Source of the DNA: Lachnospiraceae bacterium
GTDB lineage: Bacteria; Bacillota; Clostridia; Lachnospirales; Lachnospiraceae
NCBI GenBank assembly: GCA_017518185.1
Contig: JAFWWB010000014.1
Location: 1 to 48,598, forward strand
Direction of reading: 5' to 3'
DNA length: 48,598 nt
Of this stretch, positions 8,619 to 16,812 are shown in pieces; the stretch's first letter is position 1; every line of letters begins with the position of its first letter. Position numbers and translations under genes: made by a program. The notes under the pieces were generated by a model. That model saw only the letters and a program-made list of their open reading frames with translations. It did not search any database and was not told the origin of the DNA.

Positions 8619-8825
8619 TTAGGGCGCTGCCCTAAGAACCCGCAAGGGACTCGTCCCTTGACCCGATTTGCGGGCTCTGCCCGCACCCGTCCTCGCCGGA
8701 AGCAGGGAAAGGCGCTTAGCACCTTTCCAAACAGACAGGATAATCCGTGAACCTTATGTCAAGGGACTTTCGCGGCATATCCTCACCGGCCGAGCCGGTT
8801 CCGGTATTCCACGGTTCCCTTGACA
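8619..8825. repeat. Array of consecutive hairpins downstream of the transposase
   Basis: Successive palindromes are packed end to end: TTAGGGC/GCCCTAA (8619-8635), CAAGGGA/TCCCTTG (8643-8660), GCGGGC/GCCCGC (8670-8684), GGAAAGG/CCTTTCC (8706-8728), and an outer TGTCAAGGGA/TCCCTTGACA (8757-8825) enclosing CCGGC-CGA-GCCGG. The rest of 8413-8842 has no supported gene. The array lies between the transposase stop and the left terminal repeat. It could block transcription running out of or into the element. Confidence 0.6.
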
Positions 8826-8842
8826 ACGGTTCCGCTCCGTGA

Positions 8843-10312
8843 TCATGCGGAAGCCTGTTGTTGCATTTTAAGGATCGTCTGTTGTCCGAGGAAGATCATA
8901 AGCTGCCATTTACCCGGCATGTTCTCGCCGTTTTTGATGAGATCATCTTCGACCAATGGTTTGTATCCATTGTGTCTGTGAGGTCGCAGGAAGTTGTAAT
9001 AAGCAACCCAGAGAGCGAGATCATAGTTAGCACCATCATAGTTATCAAAGCCGTTCGTCGGACGGTAGGAAGCCTTATAAGTGCGGTTTAATCGCTCTAT
9101 CATCTGCTTGTATGGACGGAACTCTTTTGATACTTCGTCATCGTTTGTAAGACCGATGACCTGTGTGATGTTAAACTTAAACTTTTCTTTGAACTGCACA
9201 AAGAACTGCTGGGCGGCAAGAGGGTATGCGCTGTAGCCATCGGCGATGAACCTGAAGTTTTTGGGAAGTTCTTTAAGGTGCTGGAACGCCATGCGCATTG
9301 CCATGATACAAGGTCCTACACCACGGTTGTCTGATACCTGATACCCGATGATAACACGGGTTGCAGCGTTCATTATAAACCAGATGTACCCTTTGATCCC
9401 ACGGACTTTGATATAGGTTTCGTCAGCCGTCATTGCAAGGTGATCAGGATCCTTTTCGTAAGGATAGGTATCAACAAACGGCTTTATACAGAGAGCGGCA
9501 GTCTTGCAGTAGTTTGCGACCATCTGGTGGGATATGGAGATGTTATGAATGTCTTTCAGGGCTTGAGCCGTTTTACGGAGTGACAACCCCAGGTTGACCC
9601 GGTAGGAAAGACAAAGCGACATGATGTAGGCATTGTTCTTTGTGAACTTCAAAGAAGATGCATTCTTCGGCAGGGTGGTGATGTCCATCTTGAAGAAATC
9701 TATCGTGAATTCACGGTAGATATAGTGCAGTTTGTACTTGTTCTTGCCGTAGTCTTCTTCAAGATCTTTCTTGTCAACCTTTTTAAGGTTGTGGAGATAG
9801 TAAGAGCATTTCGGGTTGATGCATTTGTGAACAATGAAGTGCTTTCGGTCTTTCTTTGGAGTAAGGGCATGCATGCAGTAAGGGCACCGCAGCTTTAGAC
9901 GTGATACCTCCGTCGATTCCTGGAAAAAGGTATTCTGGCATACTTTGCATAGGAGCTGTCCTTTGGAACCATTGTTCTTATAAAGATATATTTTGGGAGC
10001 GTTGCATCTGGGGCATTTGCAGTCGTCTGGGATATCACATTCACCGCGGCGACGGACTGGTTTTATAGGCTTGTAATCGTCCTTATATCGCCACTCAAGG
10101 TACTTCATAAAGTCGCGGTAGTCCCAGGGCTCCACATGAAGGATCAGAGGGAGCTTATCAATTTTGAACTTCTGGTACTTCGGAGAGTGGGAGTCATCAA
10201 AAGCCCACTGCTTGATAGGAATGTACTTACAGATAAAATTTATCAGCCAGATATTTTGCTGATAGAGTAGTTGAATTAACTGAAGTAAATAAAGTATAAT
10301 GCTCATGAGCAT
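8843..10312 (-). CDS. DDE transposase with N-terminal zinc fingers
   Basis: The 489-residue product catalyses movement of the surrounding element. Residues about 95-190 contain several Cys pairs (CPRC, CKVC, CPYC, CINPKC) forming zinc ribbons for DNA binding. A helix-turn-helix-like stretch follows (LSLRKTAQALKDIHNISISHQ). The catalytic core has ADETYIKVRG (first Asp), RFIADGYSAY (second Asp) and RPYKQMIERLNRTYKASYRP (Glu), resembling the DDE domain of IS6/IS240-type transposases. The domain order differs from classic IS6 by the long zinc-rich N-terminus. The first ATG (10312) is only three to four bases from AAAGGAG; the ATG at 10306 is better spaced and may be the real start. The frame looks intact. 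Confidence 0.85.
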   Translation of the reverse strand: MLMSIILYLLQLIQLLYQQNIWLINFICKYIPIKQWAFDDSHSPKYQKFKIDKLPLILHVEPWDYRDFMKYLEWRYKDDYKPIKPVRRRGECDIPDDCKCPRCNAPKIYLYKNNGSKGQLLCKVCQNTFFQESTEVSRLKLRCPYCMHALTPKKDRKHFIVHKCINPKCSYYLHNLKKVDKKDLEEDYGKNKYKLHYIYREFTIDFFKMDITTLPKNASSLKFTKNNAYIMSLCLSYRVNLGLSLRKTAQALKDIHNISISHQMVANYCKTAALCIKPFVDTYPYEKDPDHLAMTADETYIKVRGIKGYIWFIMNAATRVIIGYQVSDNRGVGPCIMAMRMAFQHLKELPKNFRFIADGYSAYPLAAQQFFVQFKEKFKFNITQVIGLTNDDEVSKEFRPYKQMIERLNRTYKASYRPTNGFDNYDGANYDLALWVAYYNFLRPHRHNGYKPLVEDDLIKNGENMPGKWQLMIFLGQQTILKMQQQASA

Positions 10313-10441
10313 TGGCTCCTTTCTGGGGTGTCTTCTTGGTCGTTGACATTATACCAAAAAGGGAGGTCAATGCTCATTTTATTTGAACCTCCCGAAAATA
10401 AAGGATTTAGAAACAAAAAAGTAGTGTCAGACTTGACACTA

Positions 10442-10463
10442 CCCGAGCGAAGTCGAGGGATCT
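10442..10463 (-). repeat. Partial palindromic repeat next to the insertion sequence
   Basis: CCCGAGCGAAGTCGAGGGATCT is one arm of the genomic palindromic repeat seen at 14689, 14758 and 16768. It abuts the right end of the insertion sequence exactly, which suggests insertion into, or next to, a repeat copy. Confidence 0.6.
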
Positions 10464-10480
10464 TATAAGGAAATGCATTA

Positions 10481-11056
10481 ATGAAGAAAACCATATCAAA
10501 AATTATCATAACATCCCTCCTCCTCCTTACCGCCTGCGGAAAGGAAAAGGAGCCTCAGGTGGTGACCCTTACACCGGCCACTGAACAGGAACAGACGGCC
10601 GCACAGGAGGATACGCCCACAGCCGGTGACACTCCTGCCGGAGAGAGAAAGCCTGCTGCGCTGGAATTATACGGCGAAAACCGTGAAAATGCGGATGAGG
10701 GCAGCGCGGAGGAGCAGGAATCGATGACCGTTGACCAGCTGCTTGAGCAGAGTGTGAGCCTGCGCCTGATCAACGAGACGGGGCTGGATCTGGACAGCGT
10801 CACGGTTTCCTTTAATTCGGAGCTGTATCCGGGAAGGGAGCTGCTGACAGAGGGGAAGCTTAAGGACGGCGGAGTGCTGAGCTGCACCGACGAGGGACTT
10901 AAGCTCATTTCAAACGCGCCGGGGCTTAAGCTTTCGGTGGTAACGGGAGTCAAAGACGAGAAGCAGGAGTTTCCTGCGATAGATATAAGCGACCTGACGG
11001 ATGCGAAGGTTGTGCTTACAAAGGATTCGGAAGGCTGGCATATGTACAGCCGGTGA
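10481..11056 (+). CDS. Small lipoprotein ahead of the ABC exporter
   Basis: The 191-residue product has a lipoprotein signal: basic MKKTISK, a hydrophobic stretch, and the lipobox LLTAC with Cys19 as the lipid attachment site. A Thr/Pro/Glu-rich spacer runs to about residue 85, followed by a compact domain of about 100 residues rich in beta strands (SVSLRLINETGLDLDSVTVSF and later SVVTG and KVVLTK). The domain is not one I recognise. AAGGA precedes ATG 10481. The gene lies four bases before the first ABC subunit, so it is probably co-transcribed with it. It might be an extracytoplasmic accessory or sensor for the exporter, but only position supports that. Confidence 0.75.
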   Translation: MKKTISKIIITSLLLLTACGKEKEPQVVTLTPATEQEQTAAQEDTPTAGDTPAGERKPAALELYGENRENADEGSAEEQESMTVDQLLEQSVSLRLINETGLDLDSVTVSFNSELYPGRELLTEGKLKDGGVLSCTDEGLKLISNAPGLKLSVVTGVKDEKQEFPAIDISDLTDAKVVLTKDSEGWHMYSR

Positions 11057-11060
11057 GTTG

Positions 11061-12875
11061 ATGAAGAAAAAGGAATTCAGCCGTTTCGGCATGAGTCTGT
11101 ATTTTATCAGAGGGAGCAAAGCCCTGTTTTTCGGAGGGATGCTGGCGGCGGTGCTGGCAGCCCTTCTTGACATGGTTGAGCCAAAGATCGTGCAGTATAC
11201 CGTGGACCTGGTCCTGGGGGATCAGAAGGTGGATGCTGCCGGAAAGGTCTTCATCAGGATCTTCGACGGCATGGAAGCACTCCGGCATGATCTGTTTTAC
11301 GTTGCGCTGATGGTCGCTATCGTGGGCCTGCTCGCTGCAGTGTTCAGATATCTGGCCAGGATACTGAATGCCCGTGCAGCCCAGAAGCTGATACGCCGCA
11401 TGCGTGAGCATCTCTTCGCGCATATCATGAAGCTGCCGGTTTCATGGCACGAGCAGAACCATACGGGCGACATAATACAGCGCTGTACCTCAGATGTGGA
11501 GACAGTGAAGAACTTCATGTCGGACCAGATGACCAACATGTTCCGCATAGCGCTGCTGATAGTCATGGCTATGTATTTTATGGCGGGTATCGACCTTAAG
11601 CTGGCCCTGATCTCAGGCATCTTCATCCCTGTGGTGGTGCTCTATTCCGTGTTTTTCCACTTTAAGATAGCAGGCGCCTTTAAGCATGCGGATGAGGAAG
11701 AGGGAAGGCTCTCGGCCATGGCGCAGGAGAACCTTACCGGCGTAAGAGTGGTGCGGGCCTTCGGACGCGAGCTTTACGAGAAGGAGCGTTTCGAGAGCAG
11801 GAATGCGGATTATACAAAGCTGTGGGTGAAGCTCATGGCCTGGCTTTCCGCGTTCTGGTGCTCCAACGACCTCATCACCGGTCTTCAGATGCTGCTTGTG
11901 ACGGTGCTGGGAGCAGTGGCCTGCGTTAAGGGAACGCTGAGTCCCGGCGGCTACATCGCCTTTGTCTCCTATAACGGCATGCTGATCTGGCCCGTCAGGG
12001 AGCTGGGCCGCGTCATCTCGGATATGAGCAAGGCCGGTGTCTCCCTCGACCGTATATGCATGATCATGAATTCGGAACCGGAAGAAGAAAGAGCGGAGCA
12101 GTCGTCATCTTTGTCATCCCGAGCGGAGCGGAAGGTTTCCCCGCCCTCCATCACCTTCTCCCACGTCTCCTTCGCCTACGGCGACGGTCCCGAAGTATTG
12201 AAAGACGTGAGCTTTACGGTCCCTGCCGGTTCCACTCTCGGCATACTTGGCGGCACCGGTTCGGGTAAAAGTACACTGGTAAGTTTATTGGACAGATTAT
12301 ATGAGCCCACGAAAGGCTCCATAAGCCTTGGCGGAAAGGACATAAAGGACATGGACCGCCTGGAGCTCCGGAGCCGTATAGGTCTGGTCTTACAGGAACC
12401 CTATCTCTTCTCCGGAACACTTAAGGAAAATCTCTGCATGGCGGCTCCTGAAGTGAGCGATGAAGAGATACGGGCAGCGCTGCACACCGCGGCTCTGGAG
12501 GAAACTGTGGACCGCTTCACCGAAGGCCTTGAGACACCCGTGGGCGAGAGGGGCGTGACTCTTTCCGGCGGTCAGAAGCAGCGCACCGCCATAGCACAGG
12601 TACTCCTAAGCGGCAGGGAGATCATGATCTTTGACGATTCCCTTTCCGCTGTGGATATGGAGACGGATGCCCTGATCAGACAGCGTCTTAAGAGCGGCAC
12701 GGGCGAAAGTACCGTGATACTGATCTCACACCGTATATCGACACTTATGAAAGCAGACAATATCATCGTTATGGACCGCGGCCGTATCCGGGAGCAGGGC
12801 AGCCATGAGGAGCTGCTGTCAGCCGGCGGCATGTACAAGCGGATCTACGACATTCAGACGGAGGGAGCACTGTGA
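11061..12875 (+). CDS. ABC exporter subunit, degenerate Walker B (BmrC/TM287-like)
   Basis: A 604-residue half-transporter with an N-terminal six-helix export domain (residues about 20-330) and a C-terminal ATPase. Walker A is GGTGSGKST near residue 397, the signature LSGGQKQR near 501, Walker B IMIFDDSLSAVD near 521, and the H-loop His near 557. Asp replaces the catalytic Glu after Walker B. In known heterodimeric exporters (BmrCD, TM287/288) this marks the subunit with the non-hydrolysing site and the intact signature. The start is ATG 11061 after a weak GGTGAG. The linker before the ATPase (near residues 345-360) is coded partly by a palindromic repeat and reads SSLSSRAER. The partner follows with a 4-base overlap. 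The substrate is unknown. Confidence 0.9.
   Translation: MKKKEFSRFGMSLYFIRGSKALFFGGMLAAVLAALLDMVEPKIVQYTVDLVLGDQKVDAAGKVFIRIFDGMEALRHDLFYVALMVAIVGLLAAVFRYLARILNARAAQKLIRRMREHLFAHIMKLPVSWHEQNHTGDIIQRCTSDVETVKNFMSDQMTNMFRIALLIVMAMYFMAGIDLKLALISGIFIPVVVLYSVFFHFKIAGAFKHADEEEGRLSAMAQENLTGVRVVRAFGRELYEKERFESRNADYTKLWVKLMAWLSAFWCSNDLITGLQMLLVTVLGAVACVKGTLSPGGYIAFVSYNGMLIWPVRELGRVISDMSKAGVSLDRICMIMNSEPEEERAEQSSSLSSRAERKVSPPSITFSHVSFAYGDGPEVLKDVSFTVPAGSTLGILGGTGSGKSTLVSLLDRLYEPTKGSISLGGKDIKDMDRLELRSRIGLVLQEPYLFSGTLKENLCMAAPEVSDEEIRAALHTAALEETVDRFTEGLETPVGERGVTLSGGQKQRTAIAQVLLSGREIMIFDDSLSAVDMETDALIRQRLKSGTGESTVILISHRISTLMKADNIIVMDRGRIREQGSHEELLSAGGMYKRIYDIQTEGAL
12092..12140 (-). repeat. Palindromic repeat inside the ABC transporter gene
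   Basis: GTCATCCCGAGCGGAGCGGAAG at 12113-12134 matches the left arm of the intergenic copies at 14689 and 14758. A partial echo (GCGGAGCAGTCGTCATC) precedes it. It lies in frame between the membrane and ATPase domains and adds roughly 10-15 residues (SSLSSRAERK). Confidence 0.75.
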
Positions 12876-14677
12876 AAGAAGAAGAATACGTATCCCTGCC
12901 GTTTTTCGGGATACCGAAGCTGTTGCCTTATATAAAAAAATACATACCGGGGATAATCCTGATGGTGAGTCTCGGCATGACTGCCAGCATCTTTGATGCG
13001 CTGTCGCCGCTCTTCAACCGTTATGCCCTGGACCATTTTGTGGCGGATAACACGCTGGATGGTCTGGGTGTATTTATCGCGCTCTACGTGGGACTGCTGG
13101 TAGTCTACATGCTGGACAATTTCGCCACCACCTACCTCTGCGGCAAGACGGAGATGAGCGTGAACCGGGACCTCAGGAATGCGGCCTTCTCGCACCTGCA
13201 GGAATTATCCTTTTCCTATTACAACAGGAACAACGTGGGTTACATTCATGCCCGCGTTATGAGCGATACGGAAAAGATAGGCGTGCTGGTGGCCTGGCGT
13301 CTAATGGACATGATCTGGAACGGCTCCTACGTGGTCTTTGTCATAGTGGAGATGTTCGTTCTGGATGCAAGGCTTGCGCTTTACGTGTGCGCGCTGGTGC
13401 CCGTGGTCGCCCTGCTGGTGGCCTATTTCCAGAAGAAGCTCATAAAGGAGAACCGCTATATACGTGAGCTTAACTCCGCAATAACCGGAGACCTGAACGA
13501 GGGCATAACCGGAGCGAGATCCGTAAAGGCTCTTCTGGCAGAGGAGCGGATGAAGTCCATACTGGGCAGGCATACGAAGGAGATGGAGAAGCGTTCCGTG
13601 AAAGCGGCGAGACATTCCTCCTTCTTTACGGCAGCAGTCTCGATGATGAGCACTTTCGCGCTGGCGATAGTGCTGTTCCGCGGCGGGATACTGAGCCAGG
13701 ACGGCGTCATGAAGCTGGGTACCCTTTCCGTATTCCTGACCTGCGCTCTGGGAATGCTTGAGCCTGTGCAGTTCATGGTGGTGACATTTTCGGAGATAAT
13801 AGCCGTGCAGGTGAACATCGAGCGTCTCACAAAGCTTCTGGAGACGGAAGCTGATGTTTCCGACACGAAGGAAGTCATAGAAAAATACGGCGACAGCTTC
13901 GCTCCCAAGCGGGAAAACTGGGAGGAGCTTCAGGGTGAGGTGGAGTTTCAGGATGTGAGCTTCCACTATCCCGACGGCGACGAATATGTGCTGGAACATT
14001 TTAACCTGAAGGTCGAAAAGGGCATGAACGTGGCCATAGTGGGGGAGACCGGAGCGGGAAAATCTACCCTGGTGAACCTGGTATGCCGTTTCTTTGAGCC
14101 CACCTCCGGAAGGGTGCTGATAGACGGACGTGATGCCAGGGAGCGTTCCCAGATATGGCTTCACAGCAATATAGGATACATGCTCCAGACCCCGCATCTC
14201 TTCTCCGGCAGCATCAGGGACAACCTGCGCTACGGAAAGGCGGATGCCACGGACGAGGAGATATTGGAGGCTCTTAAGCTGGTCAGCGCCGACGGTATAG
14301 TAAAGAGGGCTGAAAAGGGACTGGATACGGAAGCCGGCGAGGGAGGAGATTCCCTTTCCACCGGCGAGAAGCAGCTGCTCTCCTTTGCCCGGGCGCTGCT
14401 GGCGGACCCGAAGATACTGGTGCTGGACGAGGCCACGGCTTCTATAGATACGGTGACGGAAAAGGCCATACAGAAGGCCATTGCCACGGTTACGAAGAAC
14501 AGGACCAGCTTTGTCATCGCCCACAGGCTCTCCACCATCACCGTGGCTGACCTTATACACATGGTCCACGACGGAAAGATCACGGAGCGGGGCACCCACC
14601 GGGAGCTCATGGAGAAGCGCGGCGCCTACTACCGCCTCTTCTCCAGGCAGTACGAGGAGTTGGCGTATGAGGAATAA
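12872..14677 (+). CDS. ABC exporter subunit, catalytic (BmrD/TM288-like)
   Basis: A 601-residue half-transporter with six membrane helices (residues about 20-310) and an ATPase domain. Walker A is GETGAGKST near residue 390, the signature is LSTGEKQ near 494 (a degenerate form of LSGGQ), Walker B is ILVLDEATASID near 515 with the catalytic Glu present, and IAHRLS carries the H-loop His. The intact Walker B and altered signature complement the upstream subunit exactly as expected for a heterodimer with one working ATP site. Translation starts at GTG 12872, which overlaps the upstream TGA (GTGA), so synthesis is coupled and near equimolar. Exported compounds could be drugs, lipids or peptides; the sequence does not say. 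Confidence 0.9.
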   Translation: MKEEEYVSLPFFGIPKLLPYIKKYIPGIILMVSLGMTASIFDALSPLFNRYALDHFVADNTLDGLGVFIALYVGLLVVYMLDNFATTYLCGKTEMSVNRDLRNAAFSHLQELSFSYYNRNNVGYIHARVMSDTEKIGVLVAWRLMDMIWNGSYVVFVIVEMFVLDARLALYVCALVPVVALLVAYFQKKLIKENRYIRELNSAITGDLNEGITGARSVKALLAEERMKSILGRHTKEMEKRSVKAARHSSFFTAAVSMMSTFALAIVLFRGGILSQDGVMKLGTLSVFLTCALGMLEPVQFMVVTFSEIIAVQVNIERLTKLLETEADVSDTKEVIEKYGDSFAPKRENWEELQGEVEFQDVSFHYPDGDEYVLEHFNLKVEKGMNVAIVGETGAGKSTLVNLVCRFFEPTSGRVLIDGRDARERSQIWLHSNIGYMLQTPHLFSGSIRDNLRYGKADATDEEILEALKLVSADGIVKRAEKGLDTEAGEGGDSLSTGEKQLLSFARALLADPKILVLDEATASIDTVTEKAIQKAIATVTKNRTSFVIAHRLSTITVADLIHMVHDGKITERGTHRELMEKRGAYYRLFSRQYEELAYEE

Positions 14678-14688
14678 CAAACAAACAT

Positions 14689-14810
14689 GTCATCCCGAGC
14701 GGAGCAGAAGATCCTTCGACTCGCTACGCTCGCTCAGGATGACAAGTAAAGAGCAATGTCATCCCGAGCGGAGGCCGAAGGCCGGAGTCGATAAGTGAGG
14801 CAGAAGATCT
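14689..14810. repeat. Two palindromic repeats after the ABC genes
   Basis: Copy 1 (14689-14744) starts GTCATCCCGAGCGGAGCAGA and ends CGCTCAGGATGACA; its ends are inverted and it can form a long hairpin that may also stop transcription. Copy 2 (from 14758) starts with the same GTCATCCCGAGCGGAG and continues with diverged sequence to AGAAGATCT. Confidence 0.8.
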
Positions 14811-14862
14811 TTGATCTTCGTTGCCGAACTTATGCTGTGGCAGGGATCTTAACAGAGGAAAA

Positions 14863-15669
14863 ATGATAATCCAATCCGAACTCAACCCGACCAGGATCGC
14901 CCTCAGCGGCCAGTGCTTCCGCTGGGAGGAGACCGCCCCCGGAACTTTCAGGGTGCCTTTTCGGGACAAATGTCTTATAATAGAAACGCAGGGCAGCGGA
15001 GCCGAGGTGAAGAACCCCGCCGCTGAGGATGCGGTGTGGCACGAATATCTGGATCTGGACACGGACTACGCCGCCATACGTGAGCGCATAGACGCCGGCG
15101 AAGATCCTTTTCTCCATGAGGCATGCTGCTTCCAGCAGGGGATAAGGATACTTAAGCAGGATCCCTGGGAGGCGCTGATAAGCTTCATCATATCCCAGAA
15201 CAGGAACATCCCGGCGATAAAACGGTCCATCTCCATACTCTGCGATCTGGCAGGGGAGGAGCGGAAGGACCTGAGGGGAGAGAGCTTCATGACCTTCCCG
15301 ACGGCCGGAGCCATAGCAGCCATGAGCGATGAAGAGCTGGACCGGTGCCGCCTGGGCTACAGAAAGGATTACATACGCCTCACGGCGGAAGCGGCTGTTT
15401 CGGGGGAGCTGAACCTTGATGAAATGGCCACGTTCGATGATGGGAAACTTATGGGACAGCTGATCTCTCTTAAGGGAGTGGGACCCAAGGTGGCTTCCTG
15501 CGTGATGCTATATGGCTTTCACCGCATAAACGCCTTCCCGGTGGATGTGTGGGTGAAGCGCATACTTAAGGACAAATACCCGGGTGGCTATCCTTTTGAG
15601 AAATACGCCCCCTACAACGGGATATACCAGCAGTACATGTTTGCTTTCTACAGGGAGGAAAACACTTGA
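14863..15669 (+). CDS. ogg: 8-oxoguanine DNA glycosylase/AP lyase
   Basis: The 268-residue product removes 8-oxoguanine from DNA and nicks the abasic site. The N-terminal OGG domain carries the family motif LSGQCFRWEE (residues about 15-25). The central and C-terminal HhH-GPD domain has LKGVGPKVASCVMLYGF (residues about 206-222), where the Lys after GP is the Schiff-base residue, and then FPVDVWVKRIL, with the conserved catalytic Asp. ATG 14863 follows AGAGGAAAA by a short gap; longer frames start inside repeat DNA. Its TGA overlaps the next gene's TTG (TTGA), so the two are translationally coupled although their functions differ. Length fits the clostridial Ogg class. Confidence 0.9.
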   Translation: MIIQSELNPTRIALSGQCFRWEETAPGTFRVPFRDKCLIIETQGSGAEVKNPAAEDAVWHEYLDLDTDYAAIRERIDAGEDPFLHEACCFQQGIRILKQDPWEALISFIISQNRNIPAIKRSISILCDLAGEERKDLRGESFMTFPTAGAIAAMSDEELDRCRLGYRKDYIRLTAEAAVSGELNLDEMATFDDGKLMGQLISLKGVGPKVASCVMLYGFHRINAFPVDVWVKRILKDKYPGGYPFEKYAPYNGIYQQYMFAFYREENT

Positions 15670-16730
15670 AAAAAAAGATTCTGATGGTGGAATACCAGGG
15701 ACGCTGCGATACCTCGGGAGTGGCCGTGGGACATGCCCCCAAGGTGCTGTCGGAATACGCCGGCTTCCTTAAGGATGATTTTGAAGTGTCCGTTTTATCA
15801 CCCAGATGTGTCCTTGAGGCAACTGATGCCGACGGTCGGAGGAATGCGAAGGTCCTTCCCCGGCAGATAGTGATGAAGGGCAAGGTACCCATTTACGAGC
15901 GCATCTTCAACAAGTTCAAGATGTTCCGTAATATACGCACCGCCCTTTCAGTGGAAGCGGATGTGTACTGGTTCTTCAACGTGGAATTCTACCTGATGCT
16001 TTACCTGGCCCTTTTCGGGAACCGCGGCCGGAAGATAGTCTGCACCATGTTCATGAGCGGCTGGCACGGAGGCCTCATCGCTTCCATAAAGCAGAAGATC
16101 TTCGAGCGTGCCCAGAAGCGCATCAGCTATTTCATATCCACCGGACCCAGCTTTTCTTATAAGAACGTGAAGGCCTCCTTCCTGCCGGACTATTACTGTG
16201 ATGAGGCGTACTACGCAAAGTACAGGGCTAAGGACAGGAAGGGCTTTGTCTGCCTGGGTACGATGGGAGCGGAAAAGCAGCTGGAAGAGATGGTGGAGCG
16301 TTTTACGGAGCTGGAGCTGCCCCTTACGGTGGCGGGACGCTTTTACGATAAGGAAAGACTGGAGAAGCTGAAGGCGCTGGCCGGAAGCAATGTGGAATTC
16401 AGGGATGAGTATCTGACGAAGGATGAATACCTGAAACTTCTTGGAAAGGCTAAGTACGTTGTGCTGCCCTATGCGCCGCTCCAGTACGGAAGCCAGACCT
16501 CCGGCGTGCTGCAGGAGGCACTTTTCCTGGATACGGTCTGTGTGACGCATAGGGATGTGCTGGAAGGAAACCGTATACCCGGCATAGGTTACGGAAGCTG
16601 GGATGAGCTGAAGGAAGAGGACATAGTGGAGGATACCTCGGAGTATCTCGCCGCTTTCGCCCGCCTCCGCCGTGAGGTCTACTCCCGCGAGCATATGAAG
16701 GCCGAGCTTCAGCGGATCTTCTCGATGTAA
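15666..16730 (+). CDS. GT-B type glycosyltransferase-like protein
   Basis: The 354-residue product begins MKKKILMVEYQG at TTG 15666. The first half has an alternating strand/helix Rossmann pattern. The second half has the group 1 glycosyltransferase layout: LGTMGAEKQLEEMVERF, then LPLTVAGRFYDKERLEKL, NVEFRDEYLTKDEYLKLLGKA, and YVVLPYAPLQYGSQTSGVLQEAL, where the donor-binding E-x7-E region would be expected (a Glu in VLQEAL is seen). No membrane helix is obvious. With the acetyltransferase and GT2 gene nearby it probably helps build a cell-surface polysaccharide. Donor and acceptor are unknown. Confidence 0.75.
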   Translation: MKKKILMVEYQGRCDTSGVAVGHAPKVLSEYAGFLKDDFEVSVLSPRCVLEATDADGRRNAKVLPRQIVMKGKVPIYERIFNKFKMFRNIRTALSVEADVYWFFNVEFYLMLYLALFGNRGRKIVCTMFMSGWHGGLIASIKQKIFERAQKRISYFISTGPSFSYKNVKASFLPDYYCDEAYYAKYRAKDRKGFVCLGTMGAEKQLEEMVERFTELELPLTVAGRFYDKERLEKLKALAGSNVEFRDEYLTKDEYLKLLGKAKYVVLPYAPLQYGSQTSGVLQEALFLDTVCVTHRDVLEGNRIPGIGYGSWDELKEEDIVEDTSEYLAAFARLRREVYSREHMKAELQRIFSM

Positions 16731-16767
16731 CACGCCACGAAGCCTGTCACTCCATGCGCAGCAATAT

Positions 16768-16812
16768 GTCATTCCGAGCGGAGCAAACGTAGTGAGCGGA
16801 GTCGAGGAATCC
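16768..16812. repeat. Palindromic repeat between convergent genes
   Basis: GTCATTCCGAGCGGAGCAAA at 16768 onward and GTAGTGAGCGGAGTCGAGGA at its right end are a further copy of the genomic palindromic element. It lies exactly between the 3' ends of two convergent genes and touches the acetyltransferase stop codon. Confidence 0.75.

Larger units (their letters stand above)
8393..10441 (-). mobile_element. Insertion sequence with 11-bp terminal inverted repeats
   Basis: TAGTGTCAAGT at 8393-8403 is exactly inverted at 10431-10441 (ACTTGACACTA). Similarity continues imperfectly inward (GAC versus CTGAC), and the right end is itself part of the palindrome GTAGTGTCA-GACT-TGACACTAC. The 2.05-kb segment holds one transposase gene on the minus strand and a hairpin-rich non-coding part (8413-8842). 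No target-site duplication is visible, so a deletion next to the element or imprecise boundaries remain possible. Confidence 0.65.

Noticed and set aside
13301-14680. 459-codon open frame on the minus strand
   Set aside because: It lies fully antisense to the intact catalytic ABC subunit and its product has no protein-like motifs; long antisense frames are a by-product of GC-rich codon use here.
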